From Bin16 sp034422595 (GTDB taxonomy: Bacteria > Chloroflexota > Dehalococcoidia > Lucifugimonadales > Australimonadaceae): 64,000 bases of DNA. A program made the translations under genes and the position numbers. Below, one piece after another: positions 1 to 8,237 of the stretch. Numbering within the stretch: position 1 is the first letter of the stretch; every line of letters starts with the position of its first letter. The stretch lies in the NCBI GenBank assembly GCA_034422595.1, contig DAOUJO010000007.1:434001-498000 (forward strand), given 5' to 3'. The notes under the pieces were generated by a model that was not told the origin of the DNA, did no database searches, and worked only from the letters and a program-made list of their open reading frames with translations.

Positions 1-642
1 CACGCTGTTTGCACGCGCCGCAGCAAGACTGTGCGCCAAGATCGTTCCGCAGTCCCAGAAGGCGTGGCGGTAGGTCCTGCTGCCGTACTTCCACGAGTTG
101 CGCCAGAACGTGGACGTGTAGACGACGAGTGCGGCAGGCATGCGCTCCAACCCCGCAGCCTGCGCCGCCACCGCCCGGAAGTCTCCGTCGCGGACCCTGC
201 GCAGGGTGTTGTCGTGCGCGCCGTACTGGTAGACACCGGCAGGCAGGCCATCGAGCGGCCCGCTGACGACGTACAGCTCGATGTGGTAGAGCGCGCCCGT
301 GCATGCCGCGGCGCGGAAGTACATGTAGCCGCTGCCCGTGCGCATCCGCTTCGTGACCCCGGCAGACAGCTGCAGGACGCTCGCCAGATCCGACAACGTC
401 AACCCGGCGTCGCCCACGACCGGGGAACCATCACCGAGAAGCGCATCGCCAACAGAAACACCGGTCCTGCTCAACTGCTGTGGGAGCGGAACCTCCGGCA
501 GCGGAGCGTCGTAGAGTTTCCAGGGGCGGGGCATGTTCGTGAAGTCGAGCATGTGCCCGCCGCGACGAACGCTCTCCACGGAGTGCTTGGTCGCCTCGTG
601 GTACGCGAGGATGGCCTCGATATCGGAACGGCTCTGCGTCAC
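1..642 (-). CDS. SagB-type nitroreductase-family dehydrogenase (partial, runs off left edge)
   Basis: The minus frame is open from a GTG at 642 to base 1 (214 codons) with no stop, so the 3' part lies outside the window. The product begins VTQSRSDIEAILAYHEAT and contains SDLASVLQLSAG, a YFRAAACTGALYHIELYVV block, LPAGVYQYG and KYGSRTYRHAFWDCG. This is the order expected of the FMN-binding SagB/ThcOx fold: thiazoline/oxazoline dehydrogenases and stand-alone relatives of unknown substrate. No cyclodehydratase or precursor peptide is visible on this side, so a peptide-modifying role is only a possibility. The GTG overlaps the stop of an upstream 27-codon frame as GTGA, suggesting translational coupling. 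The start is less certain than the family. Confidence 0.75.
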   Translation of the reverse strand, partial: MTQSRSDIEAILAYHEATKHSVESVRRGGHMLDFTNMPRPWKLYDAPLPEVPLPQQLSRTGVSVGDALLGDGSPVVGDAGLTLSDLASVLQLSAGVTKRMRTGSGYMYFRAAACTGALYHIELYVVSGPLDGLPAGVYQYGAHDNTLRRVRDGDFRAVAAQAAGLERMPAALVVYTSTFWRNSWKYGSRTYRHAFWDCGTILAHSLAAARANSV

Positions 643-722
643 CTGAGCATCCGCCAGTGAACGACCGCGGCCTCGTAGTCGAGGGCCCCGGCCTGGTCAG
701 CCGGAAAGATGAACGTCCCCAT
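639..722 (-). CDS. 27-aa upstream reading frame coupled to the SagB-like gene
   Basis: An ATG at 722 is preceded by GGAGAGGAGCC, a good ribosome binding site. It opens a 27-residue peptide starting MGTFIFPADQAGALDYE and ending VVHWRMLR. Its TGA overlaps the GTG of the SagB-like gene by four bases. It could be a leader peptide, a small protein, or the true N-terminus of the dehydrogenase separated by a frameshift. No family is recognised. Confidence 0.4.
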   Translation of the reverse strand: MGTFIFPADQAGALDYEAAVVHWRMLR

Positions 723-849
723 GGCTCCTCTCCGGTCTCGCCTGCCTGTCCGGCGCATGCTACCACCGCAAACGCACGTGAGCAGGTGCACGTAGCGCGG
801 CCCAGGCTTTTGCGGTACGCTCGCGCCGAGAGAACGAGGAGGAACGGAC

Positions 850-1887
850 ATGGGAACAGTCCTCTACCTGGGAACGCGGAACGGAGTGCTGGCGGTCATC
901 GAGGACGGCAGAAGCTGGGCCATCGCCAGCCACGATCTCAAGGGCTGGGAGGTCCCGGAGGTCGAGCCGTCGCCGGATGACCCCAGATGCGTTCTCGCGG
1001 GGACGCGGGGAGACGGCGTGTGGCGCAGCGAGGATGCGGGCGCGCACTGGTCCAAGCCTTCCTACGGCAGAGTCGCGCCCGGGAAGGTGCGCTGTGTCAC
1101 CATCGACCCGCACAATCACCAGACCGTCTATGCGGGGTGTGAGCCCATCAGCATCTGGAAGAGCGCCGACGGCGGAGCGTCATGGACCGAGATCGAGTCC
1201 GTCCGCAACTTCCCGGGCGTCGCAGGCATGGGCTATCCCGTCCCCACTGTCGAACCCCACGTGCGTGACATCACCGTCGACCCCGACGACCCGAACACCA
1301 TCTACGCCGCTCTCCAGGTGGGCTACATGCTCAAGACGACGGACGGCGGCGCGACATGGCGGCTGCTCGACAACGGCCTCGACGAGGACGTACACGCCAT
1401 CATCACCGATCCGCGAGACACCGCCCATCTCTACATATCGAGCGGCGGCGAGGGGATGCGATCAGGCAAGGCGCCGGGGCGCAGCCTCTACCGGAGCTTC
1501 GACGGCGGCGACAACTGGCTGCCCATAGCGATGGAGTTCCAGAACGAGTACTCAGTCGCCTTTGCCTACGACCCGTCCGACCCGTCGGTCATGTACTCGG
1601 CGGTGGCGAACGGCAATCCGAGCCTGTGGCGCGCCCGGGAGTCCGGCGCAGAGGCGAACCTCATCCGATCGCGCGACGGGGGCGCTACCTGGCACGAGTT
1701 GAACGCGGGCGAAGAGGCAGCGCGGGGGTTCCCTGAGGCGATAGCCGTCGACCCTCAGACTCCGGGGCGCGTCTTCCTAGCGACCCGCTCAGGCCGCGTC
1801 TTCACGAGCGAGGACGGCGGCGACAGCTGGGCCGACCTCGGCGTTACCACGCCCGACGTCGCCAATATGAAGATCGTCCACGTCTAG
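850..1887 (+). CDS. Asp-box (BNR/sialidase-like) beta-propeller protein
   Basis: 345 residues with six Asp-box motifs of the S/T-x-D-x-G-x-x-W type: SEDAGAHW near residue 60, SADGGASW near 105, TTDGGATW near 163, SFDGGDNW near 216, SRDGGATW near 275 and SEDGGDSW near 326. Each sits between blocks such as ITVDPDDPNTIYA and IAVDPQTPGRVFLA. This is the pattern of WD40/YVTN/BNR-like propellers related to sialidases and photosystem assembly factor Ycf48. The sialidase catalytic set (FRIP, Arg triad) is not evident, so enzymatic function is unsupported. There is no signal peptide, so it is probably cytoplasmic. The start is fixed by a GAGGAGGAAC site just upstream. It converges on the hydantoinase B gene with overlapping 3' ends. 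Confidence 0.8.
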   Translation: MGTVLYLGTRNGVLAVIEDGRSWAIASHDLKGWEVPEVEPSPDDPRCVLAGTRGDGVWRSEDAGAHWSKPSYGRVAPGKVRCVTIDPHNHQTVYAGCEPISIWKSADGGASWTEIESVRNFPGVAGMGYPVPTVEPHVRDITVDPDDPNTIYAALQVGYMLKTTDGGATWRLLDNGLDEDVHAIITDPRDTAHLYISSGGEGMRSGKAPGRSLYRSFDGGDNWLPIAMEFQNEYSVAFAYDPSDPSVMYSAVANGNPSLWRARESGAEANLIRSRDGGATWHELNAGEEAARGFPEAIAVDPQTPGRVFLATRSGRVFTSEDGGDSWADLGVTTPDVANMKIVHV

Positions 1888-3947
1888 ACCGGCGGTACAG
1901 CAAGCTCCGGCGGCAGATAGTTGCGCGACGCGACGAAGGTGCCGCACGCCCGGCAGACACCCGCGAGCAGACGGAACCCCGTGCCGGTGAACGGGGCATA
2001 GGACGCACCGAGGTCAGCCCAGTCCACCTCGATAACCTTGACTCTCCCCGTGAGGCTGTCGCCGCAGTTGCCACATACCGCGGGCAGAGCGCCGATGGCC
2101 TGCGCCACCTCTGGTTCGACCTCGGCTGCCTCCAGGCGTTGGCGACGCATGGCGGCGCGGCGCTCCTCCGTCAGCGCCTCGTCCACGCTTCCACCGGAGT
2201 CGAGGTCCACGCCGTACAGTTGCCCCGCTGCCTCCACCGACAGCAGGCCGGACGCCACGTCGGCGGCGACCGCCTCCGTCGCTCGTTCGAGCGGGTCACC
2301 CCAACCGCTGCCCCCTGCCCCACTGCAGAAGAGCACGTCCCCGTCCCGCAACGAGGTCCGTCCGAAGGATGGCGGGACCTCTGCGTCAGTTGCCGAGCCC
2401 ACGTCCGGGTCTATGGAACCTGCTGCTCGCGCCTGCCTGAAGACCTGCAGAACGTTTGCGCTGCCGGGATATCCGCCGTCGAAGGGAGGGCTGCTCGGAC
2501 AGTCCAGCCCGTGACTGTGGAAGACGAGCGAGCCGATCTCGGCCACGCCATGGGGCGTCAGCCCGACCTCGATGCCGACCCCACCGCGTCGAAGTCCGGC
2601 CCCTGCGGAGTCCCGGCCCTGTCGCCTGAACAGGTAGAGCCACGGATAGCGCAGTTCGTTCGTTTCGACGTTCGGGACCGTCACCTCGGGCTCGCTCCCC
2701 GAGCCGGTATCGATGCCGTCCTGGGCGCCCCGTGCGCCGCTGCCCTGCCCGAGTCCGCAGTCCGTGAACACGCCTGCGAACCGGTTGCCCTGGGCATCGA
2801 AAGCGGCGAAGTCGAACAGCGGCATGTGTGAGCGCCACGTCGTGATTGCGCGGTCAGGCATCCCGCCGTCCGCGAGCATCCTGCTGATGCAACTGGTGAC
2901 GGCGTGGAAGACCGCGTACGTGCCCGACGTAGTCCCTTTGCAGACGCCTGCCGGCCAATCGCAATCGACGAACGAGCCGCGCTCGGCCCGCACGTCGCAG
3001 ACGCGCGCCACGCCCGCCGGGCAGAGCGGGACCGCATAGCCGAACGTCGCCATCACCGCCCGCACCACGTATCCCTCGAGCGCTGGGCGGGTCACGTTGA
3101 TCACCCCCGGCGCCTGCCGCGAGGAGCCGGAGAAGTCGAACACGAGCGAGTCGCCCTGCTTGGTCAGCGTCAACCGGCACGCATATATCTCGACCCCGCC
3201 ACGGTCGTAGTAGTCGAGGTACGTCTCCTCCGACCACGAGCCATCGGGGACCTCCCGGAGGATGCCGCGCAGCCGGGCCTCGACCGAGTCGATGATGCGT
3301 CCCATCGTCGCGGCCACCGTATCCGGTCCATAGCGCTCGACCAGTTCCGAAACGCGCTGCTGCATCACGGTGTTCGCCGCTATCTTGGCCCGCAGGTCAA
3401 TGGCGTTCTGGGCGGCGGTGCGGGAGCGGCGCAGCCAGTCGGCCTCGATGTCGCTGCGCAGGACGCCTCCCTCCACCATGCGCACCGGAGGCATGGGCAG
3501 ACCCTCGTCCCAGACCGACTGCGCGCCGAGCGAGACCTGCCCCGGCGTCGAACCGCCCGCGTCGGCCACGTGGATGCCGGCCCCCGTCCACCCGATCCGC
3601 CGGTCGCCCGCGAACATGGGCGCGACCACGACCGTACAGGTCTGGTGCGGCGTGGAGACATACGGGTCGTTGGTGAAGAACATGTCCCCGGGGTTGATTC
3701 CGGGGTTCGTGACGCAGTGCTCGTCGATGTAGTTGCAGGCGTAGCTGCAGGCGAGGGCGTGCGTAACGATCGTCGGGCCGACGACGACTGCCTCGCCCCG
3801 GTCGTTCAGCAGCGCAACGTTGCAGTCGTTCGACAGCGCGACGGTGGGCGAGCCGGACACGCTCCGCAGCGAGATGGCCCCTTCGTTCACGATAGTGACC
3901 AGGCGGTGCCGGAGGATCTCGAACGTAACCGGGTCGAGTGAAGTCAT
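1884..3947 (-). CDS. hyuB: Hydantoinase B/oxoprolinase-family protein with C-terminal zinc ribbon
   Basis: 687 residues beginning MTSLDPVTFEILRHRLV, the hallmark N-terminus of HyuB/acetone-carboxylase-alpha-like proteins, with further family blocks GDMFFTNDPYVSTPHQ and GIHVADAGG. HyuA and HyuB together perform ATP-dependent amide hydrolysis (oxoproline, hydantoins) or carboxylation of ketones. The substrate is not readable here. After the family core there is a C-terminal extension with two CxxC pairs (C625/C628 and C665/C668), likely a zinc ribbon resembling small subunits of acetone-carboxylase-type enzymes. It is the last gene of a minus-strand operon. Its AGGAGG site overlaps the stop codon of hyuA, ten bases upstream, so the two subunits are probably co-translated. 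Confidence 0.9.
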   Translation of the reverse strand: MTSLDPVTFEILRHRLVTIVNEGAISLRSVSGSPTVALSNDCNVALLNDRGEAVVVGPTIVTHALACSYACNYIDEHCVTNPGINPGDMFFTNDPYVSTPHQTCTVVVAPMFAGDRRIGWTGAGIHVADAGGSTPGQVSLGAQSVWDEGLPMPPVRMVEGGVLRSDIEADWLRRSRTAAQNAIDLRAKIAANTVMQQRVSELVERYGPDTVAATMGRIIDSVEARLRGILREVPDGSWSEETYLDYYDRGGVEIYACRLTLTKQGDSLVFDFSGSSRQAPGVINVTRPALEGYVVRAVMATFGYAVPLCPAGVARVCDVRAERGSFVDCDWPAGVCKGTTSGTYAVFHAVTSCISRMLADGGMPDRAITTWRSHMPLFDFAAFDAQGNRFAGVFTDCGLGQGSGARGAQDGIDTGSGSEPEVTVPNVETNELRYPWLYLFRRQGRDSAGAGLRRGGVGIEVGLTPHGVAEIGSLVFHSHGLDCPSSPPFDGGYPGSANVLQVFRQARAAGSIDPDVGSATDAEVPPSFGRTSLRDGDVLFCSGAGGSGWGDPLERATEAVAADVASGLLSVEAAGQLYGVDLDSGGSVDEALTEERRAAMRRQRLEAAEVEPEVAQAIGALPAVCGNCGDSLTGRVKVIEVDWADLGASYAPFTGTGFRLLAGVCRACGTFVASRNYLPPELAVPPV

Positions 3948-3956
3948 GCCTTCCTC

Positions 3957-6023
3957 CTACACCGTGATCCCGAGGTTGGAGTAGCCGTCGACCTCGACAG
4001 CCTGCCCCGCGTGCACGACGACTGTCGTGTTCGGCGACTCGACGATCAGCGGGCCCTCCAGCCTCGCTCCGGGCGCGAGGTCGGCGAGCGCGAACACGGG
4101 AGTCGCGGTGGGCTGCTCGTCGAAGTACACGTCACGGGTCGTCGTGGGCGCAGGGGCAGAGCCCCCCGCCTGGGAGCTGCGCGTGAGGCTATAGGCGGCA
4201 GCGGGAAGCGTCGAGACGAGGTGGAAGGTCACGATCTCGGTCGGCGACCCCGCAACCGCGCTCCCTCTGCCGAATGTCTGTTCGTAGCTCGCGAAGAACC
4301 GCGCCACGAGGCTCTCCGCCGTGTCCTCCGGCGACAGCGGCACGCGTATCTCGTGCACCTGGTGGCGGAAGCGCATGTCGACGAACCACTGATAGGCAGC
4401 GGCAGCAGGGTCCAGCGCCGAGGTCTGCCAGCCTGCCTGCATCGACGCCTTCATGGCAGCGCACGTCTCCCGTATGGCCTCGGTTGCGTACGGCTCGCGC
4501 ATCGGCGCTGCCCTGGTCTGGTGACGGCGGAACTCCCCGGTGGCGATGCCGAACGCCGACTGCACCGGCGCGTAGAGCGGCACGTAGACCCTGGACACGC
4601 CAAGCTGACGCGCATAGGCGCCCACGTGGACCGGACCGGCTCCTCCGTACGCGAACAGGACGAACTCGCGCGGGTCGTATCCCGTCGAGATGGTCATCGT
4701 CCGCAGCAGGTCGGCCATGCGTGCGTCGACGATATCGACGATGCCGAGCGCGGCCCGCACCGGGTCCATGCCAAGGGGGCGAGCGACGCGCTCGGTGATG
4801 GCGGCGAGCGCCGCTTCCCTGTCCAGGGCGCGCCTGCCACTCCAGAACGAGTCGGGTCCTATCCGTCCAAGCACGACGTTGGCGTCGGTGACGGTCGGCT
4901 CTGCCCCTCCGGCGCCGTAGCAGACGGGGCCGGGCGTGGAGCCGGCGCTGTGCGGGCCGACGTGCAGTTCCCCGAATCCGTCCACGGCGGCGATGCTGCC
5001 GCCTCCCGCCCCTATCGACGTGACCTCGACGGTGGGTACGCGCAGCCGGTGGCGCTCGACCACGCTCTCTCCGGAGAAGCGCGGCTGGCCGTCAACGATG
5101 AGGCCGACGTCGAAGCTCGTGCCGCCCATGTCCGTGCAGATAGCGTTCTGGACGCCGAGGGCTGCGGCGAGACGCTGCACGCCCACGACACCCCCGACCG
5201 GTCCCGCCGCCAGACCCGTGACCGGCCTGCGCCGCAACTCCTCGCTGGCGGAGAGCCCCCCGTTGGACTGCATGAGCAGCAGCGGCTGGCGCAGGCCGCG
5301 CTCGCGCAGCCGGGCGTCGATCTCGGCGAAGTCCCGTTCGGCGCCGGGGGCGAGGTAGGCGTTCATCAGCGTCGTGTTCGCGCGCTCGAACTCGCCCAGC
5401 GTCGGCGCGATGTCGCTGGAGAGGTTCACCGGCAGGTCGGGCGCCGCCTGCCCTATCAACTCCCGCGCCCGCGATTCATGCAGGGGGTTGAGGAACGACC
5501 AGAGAAACATCACGGCGATGGAGTCCACGCCCATGCTGAGAAGCTCATCGACTGCCCGCAGCAGCCCTTCCTCGTCAAGCGGCGCCACGACCGCGCCGTC
5601 TGAATCGACGCGCTCCGAGACACCGCGCACACCGCCCTCAACGAACAAAGGTTCAGGCTTGTTCCAAGCGGCCACGTCGTAGTGCAGCTGCTCAGGCAAC
5701 CCCTCGGATCGTGAGAGTACCCGGCCTATGCGCACCGCGTCCTCGTGGCCCTGCGTGGTGATGAAGCCCACCCTGGCGCCGCGCCGCGACACGACCCGGT
5801 TGATGAGGCTCGTCGTGCCCAGGGCGAACACGCTCGCCTCCGAAAGCACGGCATCGACATCCGCGCCCAGCCGGTCACAGACGTTCGCGAGCGCGGCAAC
5901 GATGCCCTCCGCGAGGTTGGACGGCGTGGTGAATGCCTTGTCCATCCAGACCCGCCCCGCATCGTCCACGACCACGCAGTCGGTGAACGTGCCCCCAACG
6001 TCTATGCCAACGACGCTCCCCAC
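3957..6023 (-). CDS. hyuA: Hydantoinase A/oxoprolinase-family ATP-binding subunit
   Basis: About 688 residues from a GTG at 6023. It starts VGSVVGIDVGGTFTDCVV, the phosphate-binding motif of the ASKHA-type HyuA N-domain. GTTSLINRVVSRRGARVGF and the second nucleotide motif DMGGTSFDVGLI follow. It is the activating ATPase partner of HyuB, encoded immediately downstream. An earlier in-frame start at 6071 would overlap the preceding isochorismatase-like gene and add an unconserved tail. The GTG seven bases after that gene's stop puts the conserved domain at the N-terminus, so it was chosen. Substrate unknown; relatives include 5-oxoprolinase, N-methylhydantoinase and acetone/acetophenone carboxylases. 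Confidence 0.9.
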   Translation of the reverse strand: MGSVVGIDVGGTFTDCVVVDDAGRVWMDKAFTTPSNLAEGIVAALANVCDRLGADVDAVLSEASVFALGTTSLINRVVSRRGARVGFITTQGHEDAVRIGRVLSRSEGLPEQLHYDVAAWNKPEPLFVEGGVRGVSERVDSDGAVVAPLDEEGLLRAVDELLSMGVDSIAVMFLWSFLNPLHESRARELIGQAAPDLPVNLSSDIAPTLGEFERANTTLMNAYLAPGAERDFAEIDARLRERGLRQPLLLMQSNGGLSASEELRRRPVTGLAAGPVGGVVGVQRLAAALGVQNAICTDMGGTSFDVGLIVDGQPRFSGESVVERHRLRVPTVEVTSIGAGGGSIAAVDGFGELHVGPHSAGSTPGPVCYGAGGAEPTVTDANVVLGRIGPDSFWSGRRALDREAALAAITERVARPLGMDPVRAALGIVDIVDARMADLLRTMTISTGYDPREFVLFAYGGAGPVHVGAYARQLGVSRVYVPLYAPVQSAFGIATGEFRRHQTRAAPMREPYATEAIRETCAAMKASMQAGWQTSALDPAAAAYQWFVDMRFRHQVHEIRVPLSPEDTAESLVARFFASYEQTFGRGSAVAGSPTEIVTFHLVSTLPAAAYSLTRSSQAGGSAPAPTTTRDVYFDEQPTATPVFALADLAPGARLEGPLIVESPNTTVVVHAGQAVEVDGYSNLGITV

Positions 6024-6030
6024 GAGGCCG

Positions 6031-6684
6031 CTACCCGCCCCAAACGGCGAGGACGTCGTCGAGCGCCACAAGGTCGGGTGCCAGCAGCGTCATGGCGGCC
6101 TCGTGCTGTGCCGCGTTCATCCCGGCCACACATTCGCGGGGTATGACGGTGAAGTAGTCGAGCGTGAGCGCGAACCGGGCGGTCGTCAGGATGCCGGAAT
6201 GACTGGCAACGCCGGTCAGGACGAGCGTCCGCGCCGAGAACGAGCGCAGGAGTTTGTCCAGCGGTGTGCCCTGGAACGCGCTGAAAGCGTACTTATCGAC
6301 CTCGGTGTCGCCCGGCTGGGGGGTGAGTTCGTCGACGACGGCATGCCCCCAACTGCCCAGGACGACGTTCGGCTCGGCCCCGCGCTGTCCGTTGGCGAGC
6401 AGGTGCCGCAGGTGCACGGGCGACTCGTCAGAGGCATCCGGCAGGTGGCTTGCCCTCGTGTAGATGACCCGAACACCTGCAGTGTGGGCCGCCTGCGCCA
6501 GTACCCCGATGCGCTCGACAGCCTGCCGCGTAGAAGCCGCAAGCGACTCGTCGAACTTCGAGAAGAGCTTCCCACCCGGCGCGCAGTAATCGTTCTGCAC
6601 GTCGTGGATGAGCAGGCACGTCCACGCAGGATCGACCAGTTCGTTGAGCGTTTCGGGTATCTGCTTGCCACCGACGTTCAGCAT
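6031..6684 (-). CDS. Isochorismatase-family hydrolase with Gly at the Cys position
   Basis: 217 residues from the ATG at 6684, one base after the stop of the SDR gene. It has the isochorismatase-like fold: CLLIHDVQNDY with the conserved Asp, VDKYAFSAFQGTPLD with the conserved Lys, and the active-site loop TGVASHSGILTTA. In amidases of this family (N-carbamoylsarcosine amidase, nicotinamidase) that loop carries the nucleophilic Cys. Here it is Gly with a nearby His, as in EntB and PhzD, which hydrolyse the isochorismate vinyl ether. The loop therefore does not fit a thiol amidohydrolase, although its neighbours are hydantoinase genes. An in-frame extension to 6858 lies antisense to SDR coding sequence and is unlikely. 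Confidence 0.8.
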   Translation of the reverse strand: MLNVGGKQIPETLNELVDPAWTCLLIHDVQNDYCAPGGKLFSKFDESLAASTRQAVERIGVLAQAAHTAGVRVIYTRASHLPDASDESPVHLRHLLANGQRGAEPNVVLGSWGHAVVDELTPQPGDTEVDKYAFSAFQGTPLDKLLRSFSARTLVLTGVASHSGILTTARFALTLDYFTVIPRECVAGMNAAQHEAAMTLLAPDLVALDDVLAVWGG

Positions 6685-6685
6685 C

Positions 6686-7423
6686 TCAGCGTCCCGGCCT
6701 CGCCCGGCCCGCCGTGGCGCCGCCGTCCAGCACGATGACTGCGCCGTTGAGGTACGCCGCCTCATCCGAGGCGAGGTACGAGACGAGCGACGCAACGTCG
6801 TGGGGAGCGCCTGCCCGCCCGATCGGGATGTGGGACGAGGACATCTCGCCGGCACCACTCCGGTCGATCGATCCCGGAGCGATGCAGTTCACGCGGATGC
6901 CGAACTGCCCGAACTCCATCGCGAGCACCTTCGTCAGCGTGGCAAGCGCCGCCTTGGACGCGGCGTAGGCGCCGCCTTCCGCGTAGGGAGCGACGCCGCT
7001 GATCGAGCCGATGTTGACGATGACGCCGCCTCCCTGCTCCCGCATCGCGGGCAGCGCGGCGCGGGCGCCAAGCAGCGCAGCGTCGACGTTCACCCGGAAC
7101 GACTCCTGCCAGTCGGTGAGGGAGATGTCGGCAAGGGGTGCGAGATGGCGGACGCCGGCGTTGTTGCAGAGCAGGTCGATGCGCCCGAAGTGCACGAGCG
7201 CCTCGTCCATGACCTCGCGGACCTGTTCCTCGTCCGCCATGTCCGCCTGCATGACGTACGCCTGCCGTCCTTCGAACTGAGGCCGAACAGCATCGCACGC
7301 ATCGGGGTTGCGGTCAGCGATGAGGACGCTCATCCCGTCATCGAAGAGCCTCCGGGCGATGCCCAGCCCTATCCCTGCCGCACCCCCGGTGACGATGGCG
7401 GCGCGTGGACGCTCAGCCGCCAC
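6686..7423 (-). CDS. Short-chain dehydrogenase/reductase
   Basis: 245 residues from a GTG. Classical SDR pattern: TGGAAGIGLGIA dinucleotide-binding motif near residue 12, NNAG, the catalytic Ser in NIGSISG, and the YAASK Tyr/Lys pair. It is an NAD(P)-dependent oxidoreductase of alcohols or ketones, in the cytoplasm. It sits seven bases after the heme-oxygenase-fold gene and abuts the isochorismatase-like gene, so it is part of the same operon. A likely job is oxidation of a diol or hydroxy intermediate made by the upstream Rieske oxygenase. That role is inferred from context only. Confidence 0.9.
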   Translation of the reverse strand: MAAERPRAAIVTGGAAGIGLGIARRLFDDGMSVLIADRNPDACDAVRPQFEGRQAYVMQADMADEEQVREVMDEALVHFGRIDLLCNNAGVRHLAPLADISLTDWQESFRVNVDAALLGARAALPAMREQGGGVIVNIGSISGVAPYAEGGAYAASKAALATLTKVLAMEFGQFGIRVNCIAPGSIDRSGAGEMSSSHIPIGRAGAPHDVASLVSYLASDEAAYLNGAVIVLDGGATAGRARPGR

Positions 7424-7429
7424 GGCGGC

Positions 7430-8182
7430 CTACCGCCTCACGCTGGCGGGGTCGACGCCGGACGCGATGAGCGCGTCGCGGCCTATCTGGTCGAAGTGGA
7501 ACCAGCGTATCTGCATCGTCTCGCGGAGCAGGTCCAGCACCTTCTCCTGTTTGGGAGCGTCGTCGGCGTACTTCGCGAGGATCTTGAGCGTCATGTCGCC
7601 GTGCCCGCCCTCCGGGAAGTCGGCCTTCTCGCCCGCCGACCAGTGAGACAGCGCCTCGTCCGGCAGGCCGAGCGGCTCCCACACCTTGCGGTTGAGCGAG
7701 GCGATGTTGCCCAGTCTCGCTACCGCCGGACCGCGCGCTGCCTCCAGCCCGGCGACGGCGGCGAATGCCTCCAGCCACGGCCATGCCCGGCTGGCGCGCT
7801 CCCAGTACGCCAGTGCCATCTTCGTGTACGGACGCCCCTTGTAGGCATACACGAAGTCCCGATCGAACCCGAGCGCGACGGAGAAGTCCACCATACTCTC
7901 GTAGTGGCCCGTGTCGATCGTCGGGTCGGTCACTTCCTCAACGTACATGTTCTCGATCATGTACTGGCGCACGTCGAGCGCAGGGCAATTGCCGATGATG
8001 CTGCCGAACCAACGGGGGAACTCGTCAGCGAAGACGGTGTGCTCCAGCGCGAAGACGGCTGCGCCCTCGCGGCACATGTGCGTCTGCAGCCACACGTCGA
8101 AGGAGTTGTGCTCTTTCCATCGCGTCTCCCAGATGAGACGCGCCATCTGGTCCTCGAACTGTTCCGGCGACGCCAGCGCCAT
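7430..8182 (-). CDS. Heme-oxygenase-like-fold, iron-containing redox protein (TenA/PqqC/HDO superfamily)
   Basis: 250 residues, largely helical, starting MALASPEQFEDQMARLIW. Spaced Glu/His/Asp motifs (ALEHTVFADEFP, MYVEEVTD with TGHYESMVDF, and EGGHGDMTLK) resemble the metal-ligand helices of heme-oxygenase-like diiron oxidases and PqqC/TenA relatives. Such enzymes carry out oxidative C-C or C-N cleavage, but the substrate cannot be told from sequence. It lies between the Rieske oxygenase (55 bases upstream) and the SDR. The ATG at 8182 starts right where the recognisable fold begins; longer in-frame starts run back into Rieske coding sequence. Two further proteins of probable related fold lie at 18.5-20 kb. 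Confidence 0.6.
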   Translation of the reverse strand: MALASPEQFEDQMARLIWETRWKEHNSFDVWLQTHMCREGAAVFALEHTVFADEFPRWFGSIIGNCPALDVRQYMIENMYVEEVTDPTIDTGHYESMVDFSVALGFDRDFVYAYKGRPYTKMALAYWERASRAWPWLEAFAAVAGLEAARGPAVARLGNIASLNRKVWEPLGLPDEALSHWSAGEKADFPEGGHGDMTLKILAKYADDAPKQEKVLDLLRETMQIRWFHFDQIGRDALIASGVDPASVRR

Positions 8183-8237
8183 AAGTCCACTCCCGGTCGA
8201 ATCTCGCCTGTCGGCGCGGCGGATTCTAGCAGTGCGG

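Noticed and set aside
4011..5603. 530-codon plus-strand open frame over hyuA
   Set aside because: Antisense to a well-supported family member; its composition is Arg/Ala/His-rich with no motif, as expected from the complement of GC-rich coding DNA.
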